Below are positions 1 through 6,442 of a stretch of 10,252 bases of DNA, one piece after another. The stretch comes from Flavobacterium psychrophilum (GTDB taxonomy: Bacteria; Bacteroidota; Bacteroidia; Flavobacteriales; Flavobacteriaceae). Each line of letters begins with the position of its first letter. The stretch's first letter is position 1. Below the pieces are notes generated by a model. The model saw only the letters and a list, made by a program, of their open reading frames with translations, ran no database searches and was not told the origin of the DNA. The DNA lies in NCBI GenBank assembly GCA_945866505.1, contig CAMBHH010000121.1, positions 1-10,252 on the forward strand, read 5' to 3'. The translations under genes and the position numbers were made by a program.

Positions 1-1202
1 ACGTTTTTGAACTCTTGATCCAATTGGTCTGGTGTACAAAAAATATGTGCGTCATCCTGAGTAAACCCACGTACACGAGTCAAACCGTGCAATTCACCAC
101 TTTGTTCGTAACGATAAACGGTTCCGAATTCAGCATAACGTTTTGGTAAATCTTTGTACGACCAAGGTCTTACATTGTAAATTTCACAGTGGTGAGGACA
201 GTTCATCGGTTTCAACAAAAACTCTTCGCCTTCGGCTGGAGTATTTATCGGTTGAAAACTATCAGCACCGTATTTAGCATAATGACCAGAAGTTACGTAC
301 AATTCTTTTTGTCCAATATGCGGTGTTACTACTTGTTCGTAACCCGCTTTCTTCTGTGCTTTTTTCAAAAATTGCTCTAAACGGTCACGCAAAGCGGCTC
401 CTTTTGGCAACCACAAAGGCAAACCTTGTCCTACTTTTTGTGAAAAAGCGAACAATTCCAATTCTTTTCCTAGTTTTCTGTGGTCACGACGTTTTGCCTC
501 TTCCAACAATTCTAGATATTCTGTTAAGTCTTTTTGTTTTGGAAATGAAATCCCATAAACTCGAGTCAACTGCTTGTTTTTTTCATCACCACGCCAGTAA
601 GCACCAGCAATACTCATAATTTTCATCGCCTTGATGATTCCAGTATTTGGAATATGACCTCCACGACACAAATCAGTGAATGTAGAATGATCACAAAAAG
701 TGATTGTTCCGTCTTCAAGATTCGAAATCAACTCCGTTTTATAAACATTGTCTTTATAAACCTCCAAAGCTTCGGCTTTAGAAACAGGACGCAATTTAAA
801 TTCGTGTTTTTCTCTTGAAATTTCTAAGACTCTATTTTCAATTTTTTTGAAATCAGCATCAGTGATTTTGTGGTTTTCAAAATCTACATCATAATAAAAT
901 CCATTGGCTATCGCTGGTCCAAGAGTTAATTTTACTCCAGGATACATTTCTTCAAGAACCTGCGCCATCACGTGAGAAGTCGAATGCCAGAACGCTTTTT
1001 TACCGCCTTCGTCATTCCAAGTATATAATACAAGACTACCATTAGTTGTCAAAGGAGTTGTGGTTTCCACAATTGTACCATCAAAAGAAGCAGAAATCAC
1101 GTTTCTGGCAAATCCTTCACTGATACTCAAGGCAACATCCATAGGCGTTACGTTCGAATTAAACTCTCTAACGGACCCATCGGGCAAACTAATCTTAATC
1201 AT
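1..1202 (-). CDS. thrS: Threonyl-tRNA synthetase, N-terminal 400 residues (runs off left edge)
   Basis: Class II aminoacyl-tRNA synthetase that charges tRNA-Thr with threonine in the cytoplasm. The reverse strand reads without a stop for 400 codons from the ATG at 1202 to the window edge; the C-terminal part, including the end of the catalytic core and the anticodon-binding domain, is outside. Domain order is visible: an N-terminal TGS domain (about residues 1-62, starting MIKISLPDGS), then the editing domain with HSTSH (H73, H77) and CRGGH (C179, H183), the usual second-site tetrad. The catalytic domain follows, with MNCPHH (C335), the motif 2 region around RYEQSGELHGLTRVRGF, and DDAHIF (H386). 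C335 and H386 correspond to two of the three catalytic zinc ligands of E. coli ThrRS (C334, H385); the third would lie beyond the window. Start is certain: it matches the family N-terminus and has a promoter just upstream. Confidence 0.97.
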   Translation of the reverse strand, partial: MIKISLPDGSVREFNSNVTPMDVALSISEGFARNVISASFDGTIVETTTPLTTNGSLVLYTWNDEGGKKAFWHSTSHVMAQVLEEMYPGVKLTLGPAIANGFYYDVDFENHKITDADFKKIENRVLEISREKHEFKLRPVSKAEALEVYKDNVYKTELISNLEDGTITFCDHSTFTDLCRGGHIPNTGIIKAMKIMSIAGAYWRGDEKNKQLTRVYGISFPKQKDLTEYLELLEEAKRRDHRKLGKELELFAFSQKVGQGLPLWLPKGAALRDRLEQFLKKAQKKAGYEQVVTPHIGQKELYVTSGHYAKYGADSFQPINTPAEGEEFLLKPMNCPHHCEIYNVRPWSYKDLPKRYAEFGTVYRYEQSGELHGLTRVRGFTQDDAHIFCTPDQLDQEFKN

Positions 1203-1222
1203 TGTTTTTTATTTTGTGATTG

Positions 1223-1254
1223 CAAATATAACGCATTACAAAAATACAAGCAAA
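1223..1254 (-). promoter_or_regulatory. thrS promoter (Bacteroidota -33/-7)
   Basis: On the minus strand TTTG (complement of 1251-1254) is followed after exactly 20 nt by TATATTTG (complement of 1223-1230), a full match to the Bacteroidota primary-sigma consensus TTTG-N19-21-TAnnTTTG. Transcription should begin a few bases downstream, near 1218, which leaves a leader of roughly 16 nt before the thrS ATG. That is too short for a T-box or other leader-based control. Confidence 0.8.
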
Positions 1255-1715
1255 ATATATGCATCATTAATGTGATTCATTACCATTTTTGAATATTTGC
1301 TTTTCGTGATATTTTTTTTGCGATAAAGGATTTGTCTCATTACGTTATAAACTACACAAAAAAAGTGAGCTTTTAACTTAAGCATTACCTTTGAGATTGG
1401 CCAAAAATGATGTGTCTCGAAGATCAAGTGTAACCATGTTTATTTAAATTGTAAATAAAATTGAATTTGAAATTTATCAAAAAAAAACTAAAAACATAAA
1501 CTGCACAAAAAATTTCGATATGAAATTCATTTATTCAAGCATTGAAAATTTAAGTGTAGAAAAAAATTAAACTAAACAATTTAGTACAAGCTCAAATTAC
1601 ATTTAAGGAACTACTAACAAAACATTAATTTATTTATAGATTCTTCTGATTTAAACATCCAAATCTAAATTTATAAATATATTTACATCCTAAAATTCAT
1701 ATTCTCGAGACCTAT
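1255..1715. other. A/T-rich intergenic stretch without a supported gene
   Basis: No convincing coding region, tRNA or structured RNA is visible between the thrS promoter and the epimerase gene. One block, about 1378-1437, is less A/T-rich than the rest and on the minus strand encodes a 19-residue frame (MVTLDLRDTSFLANLKGNA) with an ATG and a stop; I cannot assign it and it may be a gene remnant or chance. The right half (1440-1715) is almost pure A/T with short poly-A runs. The best -7-like site for the downstream gene is TATATTTA at 1678-1685, 7 of 8 consensus positions and without a clear -33 box, so no promoter is claimed. Confidence 0.5.
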
Positions 1716-2570
1716 ATGACGACTACAACAATTTCAAATTCTAAATTATCAGCTCAAATAAAACATTTGGGAGCTGAATTACTTTCTTTAAAAAGTGACC
1801 AAAATAAAGAATATATTTGGGAAGGAAATTCAATGTTTTGGGGAAAACATTCTCCTATTTTGTTTCCAATTGTTGGCTCCTTAAAGAACAATTCTTATTT
1901 ATTTAAAAATAATAAATACCATTTGAACAGGCACGGTTTTGCAAGAGAAATGGAATTTGAATTAATTGAAAAAACGGCAGAAAGTGCGACATTTTCTCTG
2001 ACCTCAACAATAGAAACCAAAAAAGTATATCCTTTTGATTTTGAATTACAAATTAGATATTCTTTGGAAGACAATAAATTAAACATCAATTATAAAGTTA
2101 TTAACAATAACGATGTAACAATGCCGTTTGCTATTGGAGCTCATCCTGCATTCGCCTTGCCAGGAGATTTTGAAAACTACACTCTTGAATTTCAAAAAGA
2201 TGAAATTCTAAATTACTATCTTTTAGAAGACGGGTTAATTTCGAACAGTATGAATAATCTTCCATTTGATAATAGGCAACTTGACCTAAAATACAATTTA
2301 TTCGAAAATGATGCTTTGGTATTTAAAACATTGCAATCAAAATCAATAACCATTTTAAAAAATGAAAATCAAATGTTGAGAGTTAACTTTAGTGATTTTC
2401 CAAATTTAGGTATTTGGACCGTTGTAAATGCCCCTTTTTTGTGTATTGAACCGTGGTTTGGCTACTCAGACACCTTGACTGAATATGATGATTTTACAAA
2501 AAAGGAAGGGATTCAACTTTTGGAAAAGCAGAACACTTTTAAATCAAATTATTCTATCGAAATTTTGTAA
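1716..2570 (+). CDS. Aldose 1-epimerase family protein, LacX-like
   Basis: Cytosolic mutarotase-fold protein expected to interconvert alpha and beta anomers of an aldose or hexose phosphate; the substrate cannot be told from sequence. The 284-residue length fits the family. Visible landmarks are FPIVGSL (about 50-55), RHGFARE (72-78, H73), GAHPAF (141-146, H143) and CIEPWFG (243-249, E245). H73, H143 and E245 occupy the positions of the two histidines and the catalytic glutamate of galactose mutarotases. The pattern FPIVGSL...RHGFAR...EPWFG..D resembles the LacX/YeaD-like branch rather than GalM. There is no signal peptide. The ATG at 1716 begins MTTTTISNSKLSAQI, which leads directly into the first strand, so the start is reasonable. 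The next gene begins 3 nt after the stop, implying co-transcription. Confidence 0.88.
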   Translation: MTTTTISNSKLSAQIKHLGAELLSLKSDQNKEYIWEGNSMFWGKHSPILFPIVGSLKNNSYLFKNNKYHLNRHGFAREMEFELIEKTAESATFSLTSTIETKKVYPFDFELQIRYSLEDNKLNINYKVINNNDVTMPFAIGAHPAFALPGDFENYTLEFQKDEILNYYLLEDGLISNSMNNLPFDNRQLDLKYNLFENDALVFKTLQSKSITILKNENQMLRVNFSDFPNLGIWTVVNAPFLCIEPWFGYSDTLTEYDDFTKKEGIQLLEKQNTFKSNYSIEIL

Positions 2571-2573
2571 AAC

Positions 2574-3125
2574 ATGTTAGAAATTAATTTTTTACCATTT
2601 CAAATCCTGCAAACTGAGCGTTTGATTTTAAGGCGAGTTGATAAGGAAGATGTACGCGAAATTTTCGCACTTCGGTCAGATCAGGAAGTTATGAAATATA
2701 TTCCAAGACCTTTGCTAAAAACCGAAGAAGAAGCGATTGCGCACATCACTGCAATTGATGAAAAAATAGATTCGAACGAAGGGATAAATTGGGCGATTAC
2801 TCAAAAAGGAAATCCAAAACTAATAGGAATTATTGGTCATTATAGACTAAAACTAGAACATTTCAGATCAGAAATTGGCTATATGCTACTTCCAGAATAT
2901 CAAGGAAAAGGCATAATTTCAGAAGCCTTAAAAGAAGTTATAAACTATGGTTTTGAAGTGATGAAATTGCATTCAATTGAAGCTATTATTGATCCGGAAA
3001 ATATTGCATCTGAGAAAGTATTGAAAAAAAATGGATTTTTAAAAGAAGCCCATTTCAAAGAAAACGAATATTATCAAGGCCGATTTATTGACACTGCTGT
3101 TTACTCCATTTTAAATGAAAACTAA
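2574..3125 (+). CDS. GNAT-family N-acetyltransferase, RimJ/RimL-like
   Basis: Acetyl-CoA-dependent N-acetyltransferase of the GNAT fold; acceptor unknown. The 183 residues show the standard layout: LQTERLILRRV (12-22) as the first strand, IGYMLLPEYQGKGIISEAL (101-119) containing the acetyl-CoA pyrophosphate loop QGKGII, and the conserved C-terminal block starting NIASEKVLKKNGF (143-155). This arrangement is typical of Acetyltransf_3 proteins related to the ribosomal-protein acetyltransferases RimJ/RimL, but many members act on small molecules or other proteins. The ATG lies 3 nt after the stop of the epimerase gene, so the two are probably translated from one message, perhaps by re-initiation. 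The shared operon does not by itself reveal the substrate. Confidence 0.88.
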   Translation: MLEINFLPFQILQTERLILRRVDKEDVREIFALRSDQEVMKYIPRPLLKTEEEAIAHITAIDEKIDSNEGINWAITQKGNPKLIGIIGHYRLKLEHFRSEIGYMLLPEYQGKGIISEALKEVINYGFEVMKLHSIEAIIDPENIASEKVLKKNGFLKEAHFKENEYYQGRFIDTAVYSILNEN

Positions 3126-3192
3126 TTATTAATTTTCTAAAAAAAAATCTAATTTCGCAAAATAAAATCATTTGATTAAACCCTAAAAAAAA

Positions 3193-3220
3193 ATGAAAAA
3201 AATATTCATTTTTTACCTTC
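3193..3220 (+). other. Out-of-frame signal-peptide start of the DUF3575-type gene
   Basis: The only ATG with good context (3193, followed by a run of seven A, 3196-3202) opens a frame that would stop at 3313-3315 after 40 residues. The body of the downstream protein lies in another frame. Removing one base from the A7 run gives MKKYSFFTFLVFSLFAQSQ; removing one from the T6 run (3209-3214) gives MKKIFIFTFLVFSLFAQSQ. Both are textbook signal peptides that join the downstream frame seamlessly. This stretch is therefore the true 5' end of that gene, displaced by one base by sequencing error, mutation or a slippage site. Confidence 0.7.
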
Positions 3221-3751
3221 TTGGTGTTTTCACTCTTTGCGCAAAGTCAAACGTACATAAAAGGGAATGCTTTAACAGCTCTGGTATTAGTTCCAAATAT
3301 TGGAATAGAAACTAGTATCGGTAAAAAATCTACCTTTCAGTTTGATATTGTAGCCTCCTTTTGGAGTTCTATCAATGGTAGACCTTTTGAATTTTATATG
3401 TTCACTTCCGAATATCGATACCATTTTAAAGAAAAATACAACGGTTTTTATGTAGGTGCTCACGCTGGTTTTGACACCTACAACATTACAAAATGGAATT
3501 ATTATGATGCTAGAATACATCAAATTGGAGTTGGATATAGAGTAGGCGCAACAATAGGTTATGAAAAAAAATTAAATGACCGATTTATGTTAGATTTTTT
3601 CTTAGGAGGTGGAAATCATCAAGGGTTCTATCATAGTTACTATATTGCAACTGGCGAAAGGGTTGAATTTGATAAAGCAGTTGGACGCAATAAAAGTGGA
3701 GAATGGCTTCCTTATCGAGGTGGAATTATGATTTCATATCGTCTAAATTAG
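3221..3751 (+). CDS. Exported beta-barrel-like protein, DUF3575 type; 5' end frameshifted
   Basis: Predicted outer-membrane or periplasmic protein of unknown function. The uninterrupted frame starts at a TTG (3221), but this is inside a hydrophobic signal-peptide core, so the natural start is almost certainly the ATG at 3193 in another frame (see separate entry). After FSLFAQSQ the mature part reads KGNALTALVLVPNIGIETSIGKK, an opening characteristic of DUF3575 barrels. Alternating aromatic/hydrophobic strands follow: EFYMFTSEYRYHF, GFYVGAHAGFDTYNI, IGVGYRVGATIGYEKKL, FMLDFFLGGG. It ends GGIMISYRLN, the usual barrel closure near an aromatic or hydrophobic C-terminus. The length (176 residues, about 185 with a repaired start) suits a small 8-strand barrel. 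The TAG stop overlaps the stop of the convergent VF530-type gene by 4 nt. Family call is from remembered consensus, so moderately confident. Confidence 0.72.
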   Translation: MVFSLFAQSQTYIKGNALTALVLVPNIGIETSIGKKSTFQFDIVASFWSSINGRPFEFYMFTSEYRYHFKEKYNGFYVGAHAGFDTYNITKWNYYDARIHQIGVGYRVGATIGYEKKLNDRFMLDFFLGGGNHQGFYHSYYIATGERVEFDKAVGRNKSGEWLPYRGGIMISYRLN

Positions 3752-3978
3752 ACTTTAAATTTCGGAATTGATTTGATATACAATTCTTCCACTTTTTTTC
3801 TAGCCCAATTGGTTTTTCGTAGGAAAGTTAAACTCGATTTTATACTTGGATTGTCTGTAAAACATTTGATTTTTATCAATTCACCCAAAGTGTCGAATCC
3901 ATAATAATCTACAAGTTGTTCCAAAATTCTTTGCAGCGTAACTCCATGCAGCGGATCTTTTGATTGTGACTTTTCCAT
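3748..3978 (-). CDS. VF530 family (DUF2132) small protein
   Basis: 76-residue cytoplasmic protein. The sequence DPLHGVTLQRILEQLVDYYGF (8-28), then IKCFTDNPSIKSSLTFLRKTNWARKKVEELY (about 37-67), carries the hallmark blocks of the VF530 family (PLHGVTLE..L..LV..YGW ... CF..DPSIKSSLKFLRKTPWAR..VE.LY). The family is named after a Vibrio fischeri protein of known structure and is often annotated as DNA-binding; its biological role is not established. Length is normal for the family. The ATG at 3978 lies only 4 nt downstream of a consensus -7 element, so the message may be leaderless. The gene is divergent from smpB and its stop overlaps that of the convergent DUF3575-type gene. Confidence 0.9.
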   Translation of the reverse strand: MEKSQSKDPLHGVTLQRILEQLVDYYGFDTLGELIKIKCFTDNPSIKSSLTFLRKTNWARKKVEELYIKSIPKFKV

Positions 3979-3982
3979 ACTG

Positions 3983-3990
3983 CAAATTTA
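3983..3990 (-). promoter_or_regulatory. -7 promoter element of the VF530-type gene
   Basis: The complement of 3983-3990 reads TAAATTTG, a full match to TAnnTTTG. It ends 4 nt before the ATG at 3978, which would put the transcript start at or beside the A of the start codon. No TTTG is present at the expected -33 distance on this strand, so the site is supported by the -7 box and its position only. Confidence 0.55.
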
Positions 3991-4009
3991 TGGCATTTTT
4001 TTAGATTTC

Positions 4010-4041
4010 TTTGGCGTTTCATTCATTTGTATCTACATTTG
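4010..4041 (+). promoter_or_regulatory. smpB promoter (Bacteroidota -33/-7)
   Basis: TTTG at 4010-4013, a 20-nt spacer, then TACATTTG at 4034-4041 match both boxes and the spacing of the Bacteroidota consensus. The -7 box ends only 7 nt before the smpB ATG, so the predicted transcript start (about 4045-4046) leaves a leader of only a few bases. Confidence 0.78.
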
Positions 4042-4048
4042 CAATCCG

Positions 4049-4501
4049 ATGCTAAAAACAATCAACATACTCAATAAAAGAGCCCGTTTCGACTATGAAA
4101 TAATCGAAAAATTTACCGCTGGAATCGTCTTGTCTGGTACAGAGATAAAATCTATTCGTTTGGGAAAAGCCAATATTACCGAAAGTTTTTGCGAATTTAA
4201 CGGCACGGAACTTTTTGCCATTAATACCTACATTGAAGAATATGCCTTTGGCAACCAATTCAACCACAAAGCAAGAAGCGAGCGCAAACTTTTACTAAAC
4301 AAACGTGAACTGAAAGGATTAGCTAGAAGTGTACAAGCTAAAGGACTGACAATAGTTCCTTTGAAATTGTTTACTAATGAAAAAGGTATGGCAAAACTTG
4401 AAATTGGCCTATGCAAGGGAAAAAAAACCTACGATAAACGCGAATCTCTTAAGGAACAAGATACTAAACGAGACCTCGATAGAATAAAAAAATCATTTTA
4501 A
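4049..4501 (+). CDS. smpB: SsrA-binding protein SmpB
   Basis: Binds tmRNA and delivers it to stalled ribosomes for trans-translation, tagging the unfinished peptide for degradation. The 150-residue protein shows the complete family pattern: NKRARFDYEIIEKFTAGIVL (9-28), the SGTEIKSIR block (29-37), the FGNQFNHKARSERKLLL region (67-83), LKGLARSVQAKGLTIVPLKLF (93-113), and KGKKTYDKRESLKEQDTKRDLDR (123-145), whose basic tail enters the decoding centre in characterised SmpB proteins. Length is typical. The ATG at 4049 is fixed by the family N-terminus and by the promoter 7 nt upstream. The gene is divergent from the VF530-type gene. The next gene lies 90 nt downstream without a strong intervening terminator, so read-through is possible. 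Confidence 0.96.
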   Translation: MLKTINILNKRARFDYEIIEKFTAGIVLSGTEIKSIRLGKANITESFCEFNGTELFAINTYIEEYAFGNQFNHKARSERKLLLNKRELKGLARSVQAKGLTIVPLKLFTNEKGMAKLEIGLCKGKKTYDKRESLKEQDTKRDLDRIKKSF

Positions 4502-4591
4502 AATATTTTATTAAATTATATTTTATTTTTAAAAAGTATTTTATGATTTTATTCCTATTTTTACCCTCATTAATTATTTAAAAATAAAATT

Positions 4592-5233
4592 ATGAAGAAA
4601 TTTTTTATTGCAATGTCATTAGTTTTTCTAGCAAGTTGCAGCAGCGGTACAGCAATTGTAAGTAGTTGGAAAGATCCAGAAACCACCAATGCAAATACAG
4701 AATTCAAAAAAATATTAGTGGTAGCGTTAGTAAAAAATGAAGCCACAAGAAGAATTACCGAAAATAGAATTACTTCACTCGGACCTAAATTCCATTCTTC
4801 TTATGCCATTTTGAATGGAACAAGTTTAAATTTAACAAAAGAGCAAAAATTAAAGATTCTTAAAGATGAAAACTATGATGCTGTAATCACAATGCGTCTG
4901 GTAGATACTGTAAAAGAAACGAGCTATGTTCCAGGTACAAACACATCTATGTATTATGGAGGTTATGGAGGAATGTATGGTGGTTACGGCACTTTTGGTG
5001 GTTTTGGTGGTTGGTACGGAATGTATTCGCCTATGTATTATGATTCAGGATATTATCAAGACACAACCTCTTATTTGGTTGAAACGAATGTTTTTTCTTT
5101 AAAATCGGATAAATTAGTTTGGACAGGAACGACAAAATCATCAAATGGTTCTGATGTAGGGCTATTAGTAGATAGCATCATTGCAACTGTAATTGAGGAA
5201 ATGAAAAAAGATGGATTTGTTCCAAAAAAATAA
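4592..5233 (+). CDS. Putative lipoprotein with a Gly/Tyr-rich insert
   Basis: 213-residue lipoprotein of unassigned function. MKKFFIAMSLVFLASC is a signal peptide ending in a lipobox (LASC, lipidated Cys16). No acidic residues follow the cysteine, so the Bacteroidota surface-export signal seems absent and a periplasm-facing anchor is more likely. The first folded segment (AIVSSWKDPETTN, then KKILVVALVKNEATRRITENRI and YDAVITMRLVDT) resembles DUF4136-like lipoproteins, but I cannot place it firmly. Residues about 119-155 form an insert made almost entirely of Gly, Tyr, Met and Phe with GGYGG-like units, followed by TNVFSLKSDKLVWTGTTKS and a C-terminal helix. Upstream is A/T-rich with TATTTTTA (4556-4563, 7 of 8 of the -7 consensus) and an A-rich stretch just before the ATG. 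An intrinsic terminator follows. Confidence 0.75.
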   Translation: MKKFFIAMSLVFLASCSSGTAIVSSWKDPETTNANTEFKKILVVALVKNEATRRITENRITSLGPKFHSSYAILNGTSLNLTKEQKLKILKDENYDAVITMRLVDTVKETSYVPGTNTSMYYGGYGGMYGGYGTFGGFGGWYGMYSPMYYDSGYYQDTTSYLVETNVFSLKSDKLVWTGTTKSSNGSDVGLLVDSIIATVIEEMKKDGFVPKK

Positions 5234-5263
5234 ATTATAAGTCTCAAACAGATTTAAACTTTT

Positions 5264-5301
5264 AAAAATAATACTTGAAATTTTCAGGTATTATTTTTTT
5301 T
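5264..5301 (+). terminator. Intrinsic terminator after the lipoprotein gene
   Basis: Bases 5264-5278 pair with 5284-5298 (15 bp with one G-U, centred near the G-C and C-G pairs at 5277/5285 and 5274/5288) around a 5-nt loop. An uninterrupted run of eight T (5294-5301) ends the structure. It lies 30 nt after the lipoprotein stop and just before the Fic promoter, so it separates the two transcripts. Confidence 0.82.
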
Positions 5302-5317
5302 ATTTCAAATTTATGAC

Positions 5318-5325
5318 TAAATTTG
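5318..5325 (+). promoter_or_regulatory. -7 promoter element of the HTH-Fic gene
   Basis: TAAATTTG matches TAnnTTTG fully and ends 27 nt before the ATG at 5353. No TTTG lies at the normal -33 distance, where the sequence is the T-run of the terminator. The box overlaps a TTG codon at 5323 that could otherwise be taken as the start of the Fic frame. Confidence 0.6.
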
Positions 5326-5352
5326 TCAAGACAAAATAAAACGTTACAAGTA

Positions 5353-6402
5353 ATGAAAACAATCCTCAAAAATGCACGAGAACAAAAAGGATTAAAGACA
5401 AGAGAAGTGGCACAACTTTTAGGAATTGACCAAGCTTTAATCAGCAAATTCGAAAATGGTTCCAGAAAACCTACCAAAGATCAAGTTATAAAGTTGGCTT
5501 CTTTATTACAAATCGACTTTGAAACATTAATGGTGGCTTGGCTTAAAGAAAAAATTCTCTACGAAATTGGTCAAGATGAATTTGCCTTAAAAGCAATGAA
5601 TATGATCCGTGAAGAAATGGAAAACAGTTATATTGCCGTAAAAAATTCAATTTCTAAAAACTTATTGTCTATTCTTAATGAAATAGATGCTTTAAAAGCA
5701 AAATTGGATCAATTTCGTCAATTTGACAGCTATAGAATTGCTCAAGCATTAGAACTAGAATATACTTTTGAAAGCAATCGCATTGAAGGAAACACGCTCA
5801 CACTTCGTGAAACGGATTTGGTTATCAACGAAGGTTTGACCATTTCTGGTAAAAGTATGCGTGAACATCTTGAAGCTATCAATCATCAGGAAGCGATTGG
5901 CTACATCAAACAATTGATGGAGAAAAACACCCTACTCAATGAGCGAGAAATTCTGTCTATTCACAATTTGATTCTTCGTGGTATTAATCCCGAAGATGCA
6001 GGGCGATATCGCAGAGTACAAGTGATGATTAAAGGAAGCTCTTTTATGCCACCACAACCGTTTTTGGTTTCCAAAGAAATGGAAGAATATTTTATTTGGT
6101 ATGAAACCAATAAAAATGCTTTACATCCAATAGTTTTGGCAGCAGAACTTCACGAGCGTTTGGTAACCATTCATCCATTTATTGATGGAAATGGCAGAAC
6201 TTCACGTTTAGTAATGAATCTAATTCTATTGCAAAACGGATATGTAATTGCGAATATTAAAGGTGAATATGATTCTAGAATGAAATATTACAATGCTCTC
6301 GAAACCGCTCAAACCAAAAATAACAAAGAAGATTTTCTCTTATTTATTGCTCAAATCGAGAAAGAAAGTTTAGAGCGTTATCTTGAAATCATTGGTCAAT
6401 AA
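5353..6402 (+). CDS. Fic-domain protein with N-terminal XRE-type HTH (class II Fic)
   Basis: Predicted Fic enzyme, a family that mostly transfers AMP from ATP to target protein hydroxyls, fused to a DNA-binding domain. Residues 1-65 are an XRE/Cro-type HTH (LKTREVAQLLGIDQALISKFENGSRKP). Residues 95-125 look helical. SNRIEG (141-146) is the inhibitory motif [S/T]xxxE[G/N], with E145 in a helix before the Fic core, which defines class II. FMPPQPF (231-237) fits the target-docking flap. HPFIDGNGRTSR (274-285) is a complete HxFx(D/E)GNGRxxR active site, so the enzyme looks intact. I chose the ATG at 5353 (349 residues) over the in-frame TTG at 5323, because that TTG is part of the promoter -7 box. 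The gene stands alone between a terminator and the convergent pcm. No separate antitoxin gene is adjacent, as expected when inhibition is internal. The HTH suggests autoregulation (inference). Confidence 0.9.
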   Translation: MKTILKNAREQKGLKTREVAQLLGIDQALISKFENGSRKPTKDQVIKLASLLQIDFETLMVAWLKEKILYEIGQDEFALKAMNMIREEMENSYIAVKNSISKNLLSILNEIDALKAKLDQFRQFDSYRIAQALELEYTFESNRIEGNTLTLRETDLVINEGLTISGKSMREHLEAINHQEAIGYIKQLMEKNTLLNEREILSIHNLILRGINPEDAGRYRRVQVMIKGSSFMPPQPFLVSKEMEEYFIWYETNKNALHPIVLAAELHERLVTIHPFIDGNGRTSRLVMNLILLQNGYVIANIKGEYDSRMKYYNALETAQTKNNKEDFLLFIAQIEKESLERYLEIIGQ

Positions 6403-6442
6403 AAAACCTCTTCTTGTTTTAAAAATGAGACAGGATTTTGTT

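Noticed and set aside
1203..1222. T-box or other leader control of thrS
   Set aside because: The promoter lies so close to the ATG that the leader is only about 16 nt.
189..1275. Plus-strand open frames (189-380, 323-619, 1060-1275) opposite thrS
   Set aside because: They are antisense to an unbroken ThrRS reading frame with all family motifs, and their translations look like no known protein.
1236..1427. Minus-strand 63-residue open frame
   Set aside because: It runs through the thrS promoter region, has biased K/I/F content expected from A/T-rich noncoding DNA, and shows no domain or start signal.
3193..3315. A 40-residue lipoprotein-like small gene starting at ATG 3193 (…GVFTLCAK)
   Set aside because: The frame loses any sense after the hydrophobic core, and a one-base correction joins it to a full exported protein, so a frameshifted signal peptide explains it better.
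4499..4510. Palindrome TAAAATATTTTA after smpB
   Set aside because: It has no loop, is pure A/T, and such palindromes are expected by chance in this composition.
6403..6442. Shared terminator between the convergent Fic and pcm genes
   Set aside because: Only a short, mismatched pairing (AAAAACCT with AGGATTTT) is visible; it is too weak to call.
5264..6442. HTH-Fic gene as a recently inserted mobile element
   Set aside because: No flanking direct repeats, integrase, transposase or clear composition change can be seen.
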